Positions 52,734-62,506 are shown, counted from the stretch's first letter. The stretch: DNA of 64,000 nucleotides from Bacillota bacterium (GCA_023455425.1 JAEYCM010000030.1:95073-159072), one strand, 5' to 3'. Program-made: numbers and translations. The notes: generated by a model from the letters alone, not told the origin.

Positions 52734-53291
52734 ATGGAACAAACAGAGCTGTTGCAGAAAATCCAAAAAGGGGACCAGGAAGCCTTCCGCGCGCTGTTCA
52801 ACGCCTATGCGGAGCCCACTTACCATACGCTTTTTAAAAAGTGCGGTAATAAGACAACCGCGCGCATGCTGCTAAAGCGCGTCTTTCAGGATGTGTATGT
52901 CAGCCTCAAGCAGCAGGGGGACGCGGACCCCACCGCGCTGTGGCTGAACGCTCTGGCCAACTGGCAGGCGGAAACGCATCTGTTCTGCCGGAACGAAACG
53001 GAAGCTGTCTGGCAGTCAATGCCTGCGGCACAGCAGGCGGAGCCTTCCCAGACGCAGACGAAGGCGCAGCCTACGCAATCGCAACCCGAGCGGGTGCTGC
53101 CGCGCGAGCCCTTTACCCAGCCGGTACCAACAAAGCGAAAAGGCCGGGCGGCGCTGCTCCTCCTATTGCTTGCAATGACGGCGTGCGTCCTATGGGTATT
53201 GGCGGGCCTGATGATGGAAGCGCAGATGCTGCCTTATATTGACCTTGGATATCGTTGGTTCAACACCGCCGTATTCAACCTGTTTAGATAA
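52734..53291 (+). CDS. Sigma-70 region-2-like protein with a C-terminal membrane anchor
   Basis: 185 residues. Residues 1-85 resemble ECF sigma region 2 (LLQKIQKGDQEAFRALFNAY, ARMLLKRVFQDVYVSLKQ). Region 4 is missing; instead comes a Gln/Pro/Thr-rich linker (about 95-130) and one hydrophobic helix (about 138-160) with a short extracytoplasmic tail. It may be a membrane-held sigma-like or anti-sigma-like protein. No separate anti-sigma gene is adjacent. AAGGAGGG precedes ATG 52734. Confidence 0.65.
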   Translation: MEQTELLQKIQKGDQEAFRALFNAYAEPTYHTLFKKCGNKTTARMLLKRVFQDVYVSLKQQGDADPTALWLNALANWQAETHLFCRNETEAVWQSMPAAQQAEPSQTQTKAQPTQSQPERVLPREPFTQPVPTKRKGRAALLLLLLAMTACVLWVLAGLMMEAQMLPYIDLGYRWFNTAVFNLFR

Positions 53292-53362
53292 TTGAATGGT
53301 AATACGGCGTACTCAGTCTGAAATGCTTTCCGGATAACCTGCGTCCATCAAAACTCAGATGT

Positions 53363-53398
53363 ACGAAAGACCCGCGGCGTTGCCGCGGGTCTTTCGTG
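53363..53398. terminator. Bidirectional terminator between convergent genes
   Basis: ACGAAAGACCCGCGGC / GCCGCGGGTCTTTCGT with a 3- to 4-nt loop; sits between the sigma-like gene and the PLP decarboxylase pseudogene. Confidence 0.8.
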
Positions 53399-53411
53399 CT
53401 CTATCCCCTTT

Positions 53412-54835
53412 TCATGATCTATTGTGCAACCTAGAAACTTCCTCTCTGGCTTTGACAAACGCTTTCACAGAACGGTCTATGTCCGCATAGGTCGTCCGAT
53501 AAGAGCAAACGCTTACCCGTATGACCGGCTCGCCCTCCCATTTTGCTCCTCCGCACCAACATTCCCCCGACTTCTGTATAAGTGAAAGCGTGGTTTCTGT
53601 CAGGGCTGCGTTGCAAAGGGATACTATCACCTGGTTGAAGCAGACATCATTTTTAACCTGAAACCCGTTTTCTTTCAGGCGCTTTGCGAAATGCCTTGCT
53701 TTGTGATGCAAATCTTCCACCAGCTCTGAAACGCCCTTTTTGCCAAGAGATTTTAAAGTTGCCCACAGCTCCACTATCCTCGCTCTTCTGGACATATCCG
53801 GCGTATAGAGCATGCCGTCCCTGTGCTCGCTATAAACAATATAGGAACCCGTCATATGGAGAGAACCTGTCAAAGCATCCCTGTGCCTAGAGAGAATGAT
53901 CCCATTGTCATAGGCGCATTCAATGTTTTATGGGCGTCGACGGACCACGAATCGGCCAATTCTATTCCCTTGGTCAATCCGCTCAGTTCTTCTGAAGCGG
54001 CAGCCCACAGACCAAAGGCGCCGTCAACGTGCACCCATGCGCCGGCGTCCCTGGCTTTTTTACAGAGCGTTTCAAAAGGATCGAATGCGCCCGAATTGAC
54101 GTTTCCGGCCTGCAAAATGAGCAGCGTCTGGGGGTCCAGTTCCGGCACGGCATCCGCCCGCATTCTTCCTTGGTCATCGACAGGAACGCTTACTACCCTT
54201 TCGCTTCCCAGCCCCAAAATCGAGAGTGCTTTATAAACGGTCGAGTGCGCACCCGCTCCAAGTACCACGCGAATTTCCGGCGCGCCGAAGAGACCTTTCC
54301 TGCCAACATCATAGCCAAGCTTCCCCAATAAATAGTTTCTGCCGGCTGCCAGCCCACAAAGCGTTGCCGTTGAGCTGCCCCCTACAAATCCGGCAGCCGT
54401 ACCCGCCGGAAGCTTTAGAAGATCGGCAAGCCACTTTTCACAGACGTCTTCCAAAATAGAGGCGACAGGGGATATTACATACAAAGCTGCGTTTTGATCC
54501 CAGGTATCGGATAACCATTTTGCCGCGAGCGCCGCCGGGACGATCCCCCCATTTACAAAGCCAAAGTAACGCCCGCCTGTCTGGGCGGCGGTTGCAGGCG
54601 ATCCATAAACGTGCAGCCTGTTCAGGATATCATGGGAATTGCCGGGCTCGGATTGGAGCGGCTCCTGGAAGACGTGAAGCCCCTCCAACGCGCCCTCATC
54701 CGGAAATACCGGCCGGTCCAGAACACTATTCATATAGTCAAAGGCATACGTTTTTGCCTGTTCCAACAATGCAAAATCCAATGCTTCTTCCCGTAAACGG
54801 TCGCTCACAATCTTCCTGTCTTTCTCTTGTTCCAT
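53412..54835 (-). pseudogene. PLP-dependent group II decarboxylase, broken by a frameshift
   Basis: Two frames make one gene of about 475 residues. The first (54835 to 53870) runs to VDAHKTLNAP and then reads MTMGSFSLGTGML before a stop. Inserting one base at about 53911-53914 restores YDNGIILSRHRDALTGSLHMTGS and joins the second frame (53873 to 53412), which continues with SYIVYSEHRDGMLYTPDMSR to the end. The PLP lysine (DAHKTLN) and VHVDGAFG are in the first part. The family decarboxylates aromatic amino acids or glutamate. Either a real pseudogene or a sequencing indel. GGAGG precedes the start. Confidence 0.85.
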
Positions 54836-54870
54836 TTTAATTTCCTCCCACTCACATGATTGAAGCGTTA

Positions 54871-54903
54871 TAAAAACAGAAAGGCAGCTAAATCCGCTGC
54901 CTG
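54871..54903 (-). terminator. Intrinsic terminator of the Cache-GGDEF gene
   Basis: AGGCAGC / GCTGCCT stem with a 7-nt loop; on the minus strand TTTCTGTTTTT follows. Confidence 0.75.
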
Positions 54904-54986
54904 CCTTTTTAAAATATCAGGGTCCCGTTTACGGGCCGCATCGGCATATTCCTGATATGCATGTTTGGCCGCTTTTCCTTGCGTAT

Positions 54987-56429
54987 TTACTCAATCATCT
55001 CGTAACGGTCTTTTCCGCTTTCCTTGGCCTGGTAGAGCGCCCTGTCCGCCCGGTAAAGAAGCGTATTGGCCGAATCGCCCGCCTTGCACTCCGTAATGCC
55101 AAAACACACGGTGACACAATAGGGCTGGAGGTCTTCGTCCGTACGGAGCAACTCATAAAAGTTGTTGACGAGCGTGAGTACGTCTTCCCGTTCCGCCGCA
55201 TAGAAGCCCGCGTATTCGTCGCCGCCCCAGCGCGCAACAACGCCGTTGGGGAATGCCTGCTGTGCAAGCTTTCCGATACGGGTGATGATTTGGTCCCCGA
55301 CCAAATGCCCGTGCATATCGTTGATGTTTTTAAAATCGTCTATGTCAAATATGAACAGATAGAACGGCTTGCCCCGGCTTGCAGAAAGCGCGTTGGTCAA
55401 CGCCTCGTTAAAGCCCCTGCGGTTGCTTAGACCCGTAAGCGGGTCGGTCTTCGCCATGGCGGAAAGCCGCTGATCATTCTTGCGGATCAGCCGATCCACA
55501 ATGAACAGCACGCAAACCACTACCAATGAAAAAATAATCAGATCGTTTACCATTTGCGCGTTCTGTGTTCTCCTTAACACGGATGTATCTTTAATAACCA
55601 GCAAAAACCAGTCCATATCCTCAATATACTGGGTAATCATATAACCGCTGGAGCGGTCATCCTGATATTCATAGCTCCTCAGGGTATCGTGGGCCAAAAT
55701 ATCCTGCTTGTTCGCCCCAAGATTGTGCATGTCAAATACATTGGCCTGATAGATTTGATCCGTATCCGTACTGACCTGCACAACGCCTTCCTTGTTGAAA
55801 AGAGCCGTCTTGAGATCAAACTGATCTTCAAAAGATTGGAACATGGCCTGCACGCGGTTGAGCTTTAACCCTACGCCGGTAACGCCCATGAGCCTTCCGT
55901 GCTCATCCGTAATACGGCAGTTGATAAACACTGTCAATTGGTTCTGGTTGACCTCGTCCGTATCGATATCCAGGTCATACGGCTTGTTTTTATCCAAGAA
56001 ATCGTAGTACCAGACGTCGTGATCGTCTTCCGGGGAGATTACCTTGTTGAGGCCCCCATGGTAGTAGTACCGCTTTGTGGTTTCAGATACCACGAACGCG
56101 GTATCATATCCGTACTGGTCTTTTAGCTGCGTCAGGTATTCCGTCAGCTTGTCCATGTGTGCATCGGTGAGGTTGCCATGAGATTCGGCGAGCATCCATG
56201 CTTTTAGAAAGCTATCATTCGCCATGGTCAGGGAAACCACAATGGGCCGGGCAAGTTCGTTGCGGATTCCCGCATACATATTGGTGGTAGTGAGCTTGGA
56301 AATATTGCAGATATCTTCTTTTATGATTTCGCTGTACGATTTATAGTTGGTAATGCCAACCGCCGCAAAGCCCAGCAATATAATTGCGCAAATCAACAGA
56401 TTGATCCGTATCTTGCTGGTCCTTTTCAT
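54987..56429 (-). CDS. Cache-domain diguanylate cyclase
   Basis: About 480 residues: a signal-anchor helix (about 10-30), a periplasmic dCache sensor (about 40-295), a second helix (about 298-320) and a GGDEF domain (about 325-475). The motif is RWGGDEY, a Tyr in the last place, which is common in active cyclases, and FDIDDFKNINDMHG is intact. No RxxD inhibition site precedes it. The ATG at 56429 (MKRTSKIRINLL) gives a normal anchor; the frame goes on to a TTG at 56486 with no ribosome site. Ligand unknown. Confidence 0.85.
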   Translation of the reverse strand: MKRTSKIRINLLICAIILLGFAAVGITNYKSYSEIIKEDICNISKLTTTNMYAGIRNELARPIVVSLTMANDSFLKAWMLAESHGNLTDAHMDKLTEYLTQLKDQYGYDTAFVVSETTKRYYYHGGLNKVISPEDDHDVWYYDFLDKNKPYDLDIDTDEVNQNQLTVFINCRITDEHGRLMGVTGVGLKLNRVQAMFQSFEDQFDLKTALFNKEGVVQVSTDTDQIYQANVFDMHNLGANKQDILAHDTLRSYEYQDDRSSGYMITQYIEDMDWFLLVIKDTSVLRRTQNAQMVNDLIIFSLVVVCVLFIVDRLIRKNDQRLSAMAKTDPLTGLSNRRGFNEALTNALSASRGKPFYLFIFDIDDFKNINDMHGHLVGDQIITRIGKLAQQAFPNGVVARWGGDEYAGFYAAEREDVLTLVNNFYELLRTDEDLQPYCVTVCFGITECKAGDSANTLLYRADRALYQAKESGKDRYEMIE

Positions 56430-56564
56430 CTTTACCACCATCGAATATATTACTGTTATCTTACTATAAATGATGGTAAGCGACAAGAAAGGATTTCTTT
56501 CGTCAGAAGACGGCTTGCCGCCTTTTATAAATCCATATCTTAGTCCTAAGGCGCTTTCTCACCC

Positions 56565-59144
56565 CTATTGGAGTCCGAATAACAGGCCAAGCTGATACAC
56601 AAACAATGCTGCGATATATGCGATTGCTATCTGGTATCCCACCAGAAACGCCGTCCATCTGCCGCTGTTCAATTCCCTGTGTATGGTGGCCACAGCGGCC
56701 ATGCAAGGCACATACAACAGCACAAACACCAGGAAGCTGAATGCAGAAAGCGGCGTAAACGTTGTGGAAAGGGCCGTGCGCACCGCGCCCTCTAACGCGC
56801 CCGCAGAAAACCCGTAAAACAGGCTCAGGGAAGCGACCACCGCCTCCTTGGCAATAAACCCGGTCAAAAGCGAGACTGCGGCCTGCCAGCTTCCAAAGCC
56901 CAGCGGAACAAACGCAGACGCAATGAAACCTCCCAAAGCGCCCAATATGCTGTCCGCCGCGTTCTCCACCATGGCAAAACGGAAATCGAATGTCTGCAGC
57001 ACCCAGAGTATGATGCTCATCACCAGTATGATGGTGCCCGCTTTTTCTAAAAAGTGCTCCACGCGCTCTCCTACATGCTGCAGCGTGTTCTTAAGCTGCG
57101 GGCGGCGATAGGGCGGCATTTCCATAACAAACGGGGCGTCCGCCCCGCGGAACAGCGTCCGCTTGAATACAAGGCCCGTGAGGATGCCAAAAAGCATCCC
57201 CAGCGCATAGAGCGCAAACACCACAAGCCCGCTTCCCCGTCCGAAGAAAGCGCCCGCAATCAGCCCGTAAACCGGCAATTTTGCGGAACAACTCATGAAA
57301 GGCAGCAGGAATATCGTCATGCGCCGGTCCTTCTCGTTTTCCATAGTGCGCGCGCTCATGGCTGCGGGCACGGTGCAGCCAAACCCCATCAGCATGGGGA
57401 TAAAGGATTTCCCGGAAAGCCCGATGCGGCGCAGCGGCTTATCCATGATAAAGGCCGTGCGCGAAAGGTAGCCGCTGTCCTCCAGCAGGGAAAGGCAGAG
57501 AAACAGCATCGCGATCTGCGGCAAAAACGTCAGCACACCGCCTACGCCCGCCAGTATCCCATCGCAAATGAGGCTCACAAGCCAGCCCGACGTGCCCATA
57601 GAGGTAAGCCAAGTTCTAATCCATGGCGAAATCGCACCGCCAATGAGCGCCTCCACCTGATCGGAAAGCCAGGCGCCCACACTGCCGAATGTCAGCAGGA
57701 AGATGCAGAGCATGATCAGCAGGAATACCGGCAGCGCAAAGTATTTATGCGTCAGCACAGCGTCGATTTTATCCGATAGGCTGCGCTCCTCCATGCTGCG
57801 TTTTTTTGTGAGCGCTGCCGAAATTACCCGGGAAATGAAACGGTACCGGCTTTCGGCCACGCGCATGCCGCTGTCAAACCGTTCATCCGCCCCGGCGTAT
57901 GTCCGGATGACTTCCTTAATTTCCTCCTGTTCGGAAGCCGAAAGCTGCAGCTGTTCCAATACCAGCGTATCACCTTCCAATAGCTTTATCTGCGCCCAAT
58001 GCGCGGGGAGGCCGGCCCGGGCCGCGCGCTCGCCAATCAGTTCGCCGATCCGGTGGTGGGCCGCGTGCGTCACGTCGTCATACACGTCGTCCGGTTCAAT
58101 AAGGTTCCGGCAGTGCACCTGCTCATGTACAATATCCACCAGCAGTTCGCACTGCTTTAAAAGCTCGTCCACCCCCGCGCCCGTACGCGCGCTGATGGGA
58201 ACAACGGGTATGCCCAACTCTAAAGAAAGCCGCCTCACGTCGATGCGGTCCCCGCTCTTTTCTACCTCGTCCATCATGTTAAGCGCCAGGACCATGGGGC
58301 GCTCGAGCTCCATCAGTTGTACGGTCAGGTACAGATTGCGTTCAAGATTGGTACCGTCCACAATGTTGATGATGGCGTCGGGCTGTTCTTCTATTATATA
58401 ATTGCGCGCAATGACCTCTTCGAGCGAATACGGGGAAAGCGAGTAGATCCCCGGGAGATCGACAAGCAGCATTTCCTGTCCGTGGGCGCGCAGCCGCCCC
58501 TCCTTTTTTTCCACCGTGACGCCAGGCCAGTTGCCCACATATTCCCGTGATCCGGTCATGGCGTTAAACAACGTGGTCTTGCCGCTGTTGGGGTTGCCCG
58601 CTAACGCGAGCTTCACCGTCTTCTGCTCTTTTACACGCGGGCCGCAGGGCGCTTCCTGCGCGCAGCGGTGCCGATCCTTCCGGTCCTTCCGGCACGCCTG
58701 CCCTTTTTTTTGCTGCGGGCAGCCTTCGCACGGGGAGGGGGGCGTTCTTAGGGCATCCTCTTGTGTGGAGACGGCCCAATCTGTGAGCCGCATGGCGCGC
58801 TCATGGGCGGGTCGGTCGCTTTTTGTTTGGTGGCCGGAAAGCAGCGCCTCCGCGCGTTTCATACGCAAGCGGCTTTCTTCATGTTCCCGCGCAAGCGCCG
58901 CCTCTTCTTCCGATTGGTCAAACAGTTCGATGGAAAGAGCGTCATCACGCCGCAAAGATAGATCATACCCGCGCAGATGCACCTCTATGGGATCGCCCAG
59001 CGGGGCGGTTTTTCGCACCAATATTCTAGTAAGCGGGGTAATGCCCATATCCACCAGCCGCCGTTTGATGCGCGCATCCGCGCCGCCCACCGCGCTGATG
59101 ACGCCGGATTCTCCCGGCAGCAGTTCCCCAAGCGTCTTTGCCAT
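56565..59144 (-). CDS. feoB: Fused FeoA-FeoB ferrous iron transporter
   Basis: 859 residues. Residues 1-75 form a FeoA (SH3-like) domain; a Cys-rich linker (CEGCPQQKKGQACRK and further cysteines, about 128-165) follows; then the GTPase with G1 GNPNSGKTT, G2 GNWPGVTVE, G3 DLPGIYSL and G4 NMMDE, a helical GDI region and the FeoB core with eight or more helices. It takes up Fe2+. ATG 59144 has GGAG upstream. A strong promoter overlapped by a palindromic operator lies just before it, suggesting iron control. Confidence 0.93.
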   Translation of the reverse strand: MAKTLGELLPGESGVISAVGGADARIKRRLVDMGITPLTRILVRKTAPLGDPIEVHLRGYDLSLRRDDALSIELFDQSEEEAALAREHEESRLRMKRAEALLSGHQTKSDRPAHERAMRLTDWAVSTQEDALRTPPSPCEGCPQQKKGQACRKDRKDRHRCAQEAPCGPRVKEQKTVKLALAGNPNSGKTTLFNAMTGSREYVGNWPGVTVEKKEGRLRAHGQEMLLVDLPGIYSLSPYSLEEVIARNYIIEEQPDAIINIVDGTNLERNLYLTVQLMELERPMVLALNMMDEVEKSGDRIDVRRLSLELGIPVVPISARTGAGVDELLKQCELLVDIVHEQVHCRNLIEPDDVYDDVTHAAHHRIGELIGERAARAGLPAHWAQIKLLEGDTLVLEQLQLSASEQEEIKEVIRTYAGADERFDSGMRVAESRYRFISRVISAALTKKRSMEERSLSDKIDAVLTHKYFALPVFLLIMLCIFLLTFGSVGAWLSDQVEALIGGAISPWIRTWLTSMGTSGWLVSLICDGILAGVGGVLTFLPQIAMLFLCLSLLEDSGYLSRTAFIMDKPLRRIGLSGKSFIPMLMGFGCTVPAAMSARTMENEKDRRMTIFLLPFMSCSAKLPVYGLIAGAFFGRGSGLVVFALYALGMLFGILTGLVFKRTLFRGADAPFVMEMPPYRRPQLKNTLQHVGERVEHFLEKAGTIILVMSIILWVLQTFDFRFAMVENAADSILGALGGFIASAFVPLGFGSWQAAVSLLTGFIAKEAVVASLSLFYGFSAGALEGAVRTALSTTFTPLSAFSFLVFVLLYVPCMAAVATIHRELNSGRWTAFLVGYQIAIAYIAALFVYQLGLLFGLQ

Positions 59145-59162
59145 GTGTCCACTCCGTTCCGT

Positions 59163-59178
59163 GTTAGCTCTTGCTAAC
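59163..59178 (-). promoter_or_regulatory. Palindromic operator (likely iron-repressor site) at feoB
   Basis: GTTAGC-N4-GCTAAC, placed 9 bp after the -10 box (on the minus strand) and ahead of the ribosome site, where a bound repressor would block transcription. The halves resemble DtxR/IdeR-type TTAG sites. Confidence 0.55.
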
Positions 59179-59187
59179 TCCATAGGC

Positions 59188-59215
59188 ATTGTACCAAAGC
59201 GCGCACAAATGTCAA
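59188..59215 (-). promoter_or_regulatory. Sigma-A promoter of feoB
   Basis: Minus strand TTGACA (complement of 59210-59215), 16-nt spacer, TACAAT (complement of 59188-59193). Confidence 0.75.
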
Positions 59216-59274
59216 TACACGAAGAACTATGTATCTGTCACTATTATGATATGTATAGCTGTAAGGAAATATGA

Positions 59275-59784
59275 TTACAGTCTGGCGGGACAGGTATTTT
59301 GATAGGTTACATAGGAAAAGGACAGGGCTTCATAAAACTGAATTTCAGAGCGTTCCGCGATTTCCCAGTTTGGAAGCGCAGCAAGGTTTGGAAGAGCGCA
59401 GTCCGCTTCCCTTGTCGCGTTGACATGCGTGATGAGCGCGCTTTCGCAGTACGGGAGAAGCAGCGTATACACTTCGGCCCCGCCAATCACAAAAACATCC
59501 TTTTCGGTAAATGGGGGCTGACGAAGCAATGTGGAAAGCTCCGCAACGGAATGCGCAACGGCAGCGCCCTCTGCATCAAAGGCCGTATTCCGCGTCAGGA
59601 CGATATTCTCACGATTAGGCAATGGCTTCCCACCGGGCAAGGATAGCAGCGTTTTTCGGCCCATGACGATACTGTTGCCGCTTGTAAGCGCGCGAAAGCG
59701 CTTGAGATCAGCCGGGATGCGGAACAGAAGCTCCCCCCGGTACCCAAGGTTCCAGTCTTGATCCACTGCGGCAATCAGCTTCAT
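59275..59784 (-). CDS. folA: Dihydrofolate reductase
   Basis: 169 residues, the full family length. MKLIAAVDQDWNLGYRGELLFRIPADLKRF (shortened) holds the substrate-binding acid site, SIVMGRKTLLSLPG the cofactor loop and VFVIGGAEVYTLLLP the second cofactor site. It reduces dihydrofolate to tetrahydrofolate with NADPH, recycling the dihydrofolate that ThyA makes. AAGGAG before its ATG overlaps the thyA stop region, so the two form an operon. Confidence 0.93.
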   Translation of the reverse strand: MKLIAAVDQDWNLGYRGELLFRIPADLKRFRALTSGNSIVMGRKTLLSLPGGKPLPNRENIVLTRNTAFDAEGAAVAHSVAELSTLLRQPPFTEKDVFVIGGAEVYTLLLPYCESALITHVNATREADCALPNLAALPNWEIAERSEIQFYEALSFSYVTYQNTCPARL

Positions 59785-59794
59785 ATCATGCTCC

Positions 59795-60622
59795 TTATAT
59801 CGCGACCGGGATGCTTGCTGTGAACGGATGGAACTGGTATCCTTCCAGCCGGAAGCTGTTTACGGTAAACGCGTAAAAATCCGTCGTACCGTCCCAGACG
59901 AGTTTGGGTGCGGGCAGCGGTTCGCGCTGCAACAATTCCTCCACCAAGGGGACATGGCGGTCATAGATATGCGCGTCCGCAATCACATGCACAAGCTCAC
60001 CCGCCTCCAAGCCCGATGCCGCCGCAAACAGATGTACGAGTACTGCGTACTGGCAGACATTCCAGTTGTTCGCGGTGAGCATATCCTGCGAGCGCTGGTT
60101 GAGTATGGCGTTTAATGTATTGCCCGTGACGTTGAACGTCATGCTGTAGGCGCACGGATAAAGGCTCATTTCATGAAGGTCCTGATGCACATAAAGGTTG
60201 GTCATGATGCGTCGGCTCTGCGGGTTGTGCTTTAAATCGTAAAGCACGCGATCCACCTGATCGAACATGCCCTCTTTGTATTGGTGTTTTACGCCGAGCT
60301 GGTAGCCGTAGGCTTTTCCGATGCTGCCGTCTTCGCCCGCCCAGTTGTCCCAGATGCGGCTGTTCAGTTCATGCACGTTGTTGGATTTCTTCTGCCAGAT
60401 CCATAAAAGCTCGTCCACGGCGCTTTTGAAATAGGTGCGCCGCAGCGTGAGGATGGGAAATTCCTCTTTCAGATTGTATCTATTTGTAATTCCAAAGCGC
60501 TTGACGGTATGCGCGGGCGTGCCGTCCTCCCATTTGGGCCGCACGGGAAGCTCCGTATCCCAAAACCCATTTTCCAAAATATCCCAGCAATTTTGTATAA
60601 ACAGCTTGTCCGCATGGCTCAT
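59795..60622 (-). CDS. thyA: Thymidylate synthase
   Basis: 275 residues. It methylates dUMP to dTMP with methylenetetrahydrofolate. Visible are the catalytic cysteine region LYPCAYSMTFNV, the RSQDMLTANNWNV block (split) and the folate/dUMP block HIYDRHV. ATG 60622 has GGGAGG upstream; the frame runs to 60637. It is followed by folA 10 bp downstream. Confidence 0.93.
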   Translation of the reverse strand: MSHADKLFIQNCWDILENGFWDTELPVRPKWEDGTPAHTVKRFGITNRYNLKEEFPILTLRRTYFKSAVDELLWIWQKKSNNVHELNSRIWDNWAGEDGSIGKAYGYQLGVKHQYKEGMFDQVDRVLYDLKHNPQSRRIMTNLYVHQDLHEMSLYPCAYSMTFNVTGNTLNAILNQRSQDMLTANNWNVCQYAVLVHLFAAASGLEAGELVHVIADAHIYDRHVPLVEELLQREPLPAPKLVWDGTTDFYAFTVNSFRLEGYQFHPFTASIPVAI

Positions 60623-60744
60623 GTGCAGCCCTCCCATGTATTATAGGTTATAATACTCTGTCCATTATACAGTACTACCGCGCAAAACAAAATGCGTCTG
60701 CGCTTTTCTCCCCCCCGCTGCGCTGACTTCAGTAAAAAGTCCCA

Positions 60745-61425
60745 TTATGTCAAAAGCTCTTCCAACTTTTGTTTGCCCATTTTCTGATTGCCGCTAATCT
60801 CCGTATACAGCGCATGATAAAAAGCCTCGGCATTTTCCCTGCGCTCCTTTGCAAGCTGCCGCGCCCGTTCCGTATAAAACGCTTCGTACAACCTTTTGAG
60901 CTTGTAATGATATTCCTGGAAGAAGGAACTCTTTTCCGCATCCGTCCCCGCCACAACAATTTGTCCGTCTTTGTCCATGAGATACAGAGGCTCTCCAATC
61001 TGGCCGCCATAGATCAGCGTACGTGCGATTCCCATGGCGCCGGTCACATCCAGCTTATCCGCGTCAAACAGAATTTTCGCCTCCATGCTTTCCTGCGCAT
61101 TGCCCCTGCGGTACCGGTGGGAAGCGATGCATGCTTTTACGTGAGCCGCTTTCTCCATACTCCAACCGGCTTGCATCAGGTATTGATACGCCATATCCCC
61201 GCCAATTTGGGCGTGGCAGAGCGCCGGGTCTTTTGCCTGCTTTTCCCGCCCGATATCGTGCAGCAGGCAGGCCGCCAGAAGCACATCCATATCCACACCC
61301 TTTTCTGTCCCGGCGATATCCAAGGCAAAATGTAATACGCGGTCAATATGATATCTGTCATGGGCGCTGTCTTTCATCCGATCGAGCATGTGCGCCTCTA
61401 TTTTTTGGAATTCCTCAATGGTCAT
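60745..61425 (-). CDS. HD-domain phosphohydrolase
   Basis: 226 residues. The metal-binding His (HDRYHIDRVLHFA), HD pair (LLHDIGREK), a later His (ASHRYRRG) and Asp (DADKLD) of the HD superfamily are all visible. Proteins of this size usually hydrolyse nucleotides or nucleotide-like substrates; the substrate is unknown. It is upstream of thyA on the same strand but 120 bp apart. AAGGAG precedes the ATG. Confidence 0.85.
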   Translation of the reverse strand: MTIEEFQKIEAHMLDRMKDSAHDRYHIDRVLHFALDIAGTEKGVDMDVLLAACLLHDIGREKQAKDPALCHAQIGGDMAYQYLMQAGWSMEKAAHVKACIASHRYRRGNAQESMEAKILFDADKLDVTGAMGIARTLIYGGQIGEPLYLMDKDGQIVVAGTDAEKSSFFQEYHYKLKRLYEAFYTERARQLAKERRENAEAFYHALYTEISGNQKMGKQKLEELLT

Positions 61426-61519
61426 GAATGCGGCTCCTTCCCATAGATGGATTGCCTTTATGATAGCACGTTTTGTCTAAACGCGCGCAGTGAAACAGGA
61501 AATCTGCAATCCCACAAAC

Positions 61520-61551
61520 AAAAAGCCTGCCGCTTAACTTGCAGCAGGCTG
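61520..61551 (-). terminator. Intrinsic terminator of the TetR-DUF2087-esterase operon
   Basis: Minus strand AGCCTGCTGC / GCGGCAGGCT stem (one G-U), then TTTTTGTTT. Confidence 0.75.
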
Positions 61552-61576
61552 ATCCAATCCATCCGCACGCCGGTTT

Positions 61577-62506
61577 TCAGGATAGGCCGAGCTTCCGGCG
61601 GATAAACGCCGTGACCTCGTCCATCGCCTGCGTCGCTTCAGGGAACATGGGCGCCAGCAGCGGGAAGCAATGGAACAGGCCGTCCCAAACGTGCAGGTGT
61701 ACTTCCACGCCCGCTTCCTCTGCCTTTTTTGCAAACCGGGTGGAATCGTCGAGCAGCGTCTCATAATTCCCCACCTGGATCATCAGTGGCGGTAAACCCG
61801 CTAAGTCCCCAAACAGCGGCGAGGCGTAGGGATGCCGCGCATTCCCATTGCCCACGTAATAGCCAAGATAGGTTTCGGATGATCCCTTTGGCGTACATGG
61901 GTCCTCTTTCATGCGGGTCTTGTGGGAGCTACCGGAAAGCGTCGCATCCGTGCAAGGGGAGAACGCGACGCAGGCAGCAGGCAGGGGCGTGCTTTCGTCC
62001 TTGAGTTTGAGCAGGGTGGAAAGCTCTACGCCGCCGCCCGCTGAGTCGCCGGCAAATACGATATGTTCCGGCTGATAGCCCAACGATAAAACGTAGCGGT
62101 GCATCGCGACACCGTCGCCCGCCGCGGCAGGCGCGGGATGTTCAGGCGCGAGACGGTAATCGAATACCAGCGCCTTTACGCCCAGACGCTTGACGAAATT
62201 ACTGACAATGCCGCGATGGGAACGCGCACTGCCCATGACAAACCCGCCGCCGTGGAAATAGAGCACCATATTTTCCGCATCGCATCCCTGTGGTTCCACC
62301 CATTCCGCATAAACCGGCGCGTCTTCCGCCGTTTGAAACGAAACGCCTTCCATCAGTTTGACCAGGCGCTTTGCCGATTCCTCCGTATCTCTCCGGAGCG
62401 CTTCAATGGACGTACTTTGGTCCACCGTCTCCGGCGTGAACCTTCCTTTTAACAAATGCCGGTTGCGCATAAATGCGCGCATCAGCCGGGCTTTATAGCT
62501 AATCAT
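61577..62506 (-). CDS. Alpha/beta hydrolase, HSL-type carboxylesterase
   Basis: 309 residues. It has the oxyanion motif YFHGGGFVMG (about 80-89) and nucleophile elbow AGDSAGG (about 155), with a late His in GLFHCFP (about 285) and Asp in TLLDDS. It hydrolyses short acyl esters. The ATG at 62506 overlaps the DUF2087 stop by 4 bp (ATGA), so it is the third gene of this operon. GGGGAG lies upstream; the frame runs back to 62569. Confidence 0.88.
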   Translation of the reverse strand: MISYKARLMRAFMRNRHLLKGRFTPETVDQSTSIEALRRDTEESAKRLVKLMEGVSFQTAEDAPVYAEWVEPQGCDAENMVLYFHGGGFVMGSARSHRGIVSNFVKRLGVKALVFDYRLAPEHPAPAAAGDGVAMHRYVLSLGYQPEHIVFAGDSAGGGVELSTLLKLKDESTPLPAACVAFSPCTDATLSGSSHKTRMKEDPCTPKGSSETYLGYYVGNGNARHPYASPLFGDLAGLPPLMIQVGNYETLLDDSTRFAKKAEEAGVEVHLHVWDGLFHCFPLLAPMFPEATQAMDEVTAFIRRKLGLS

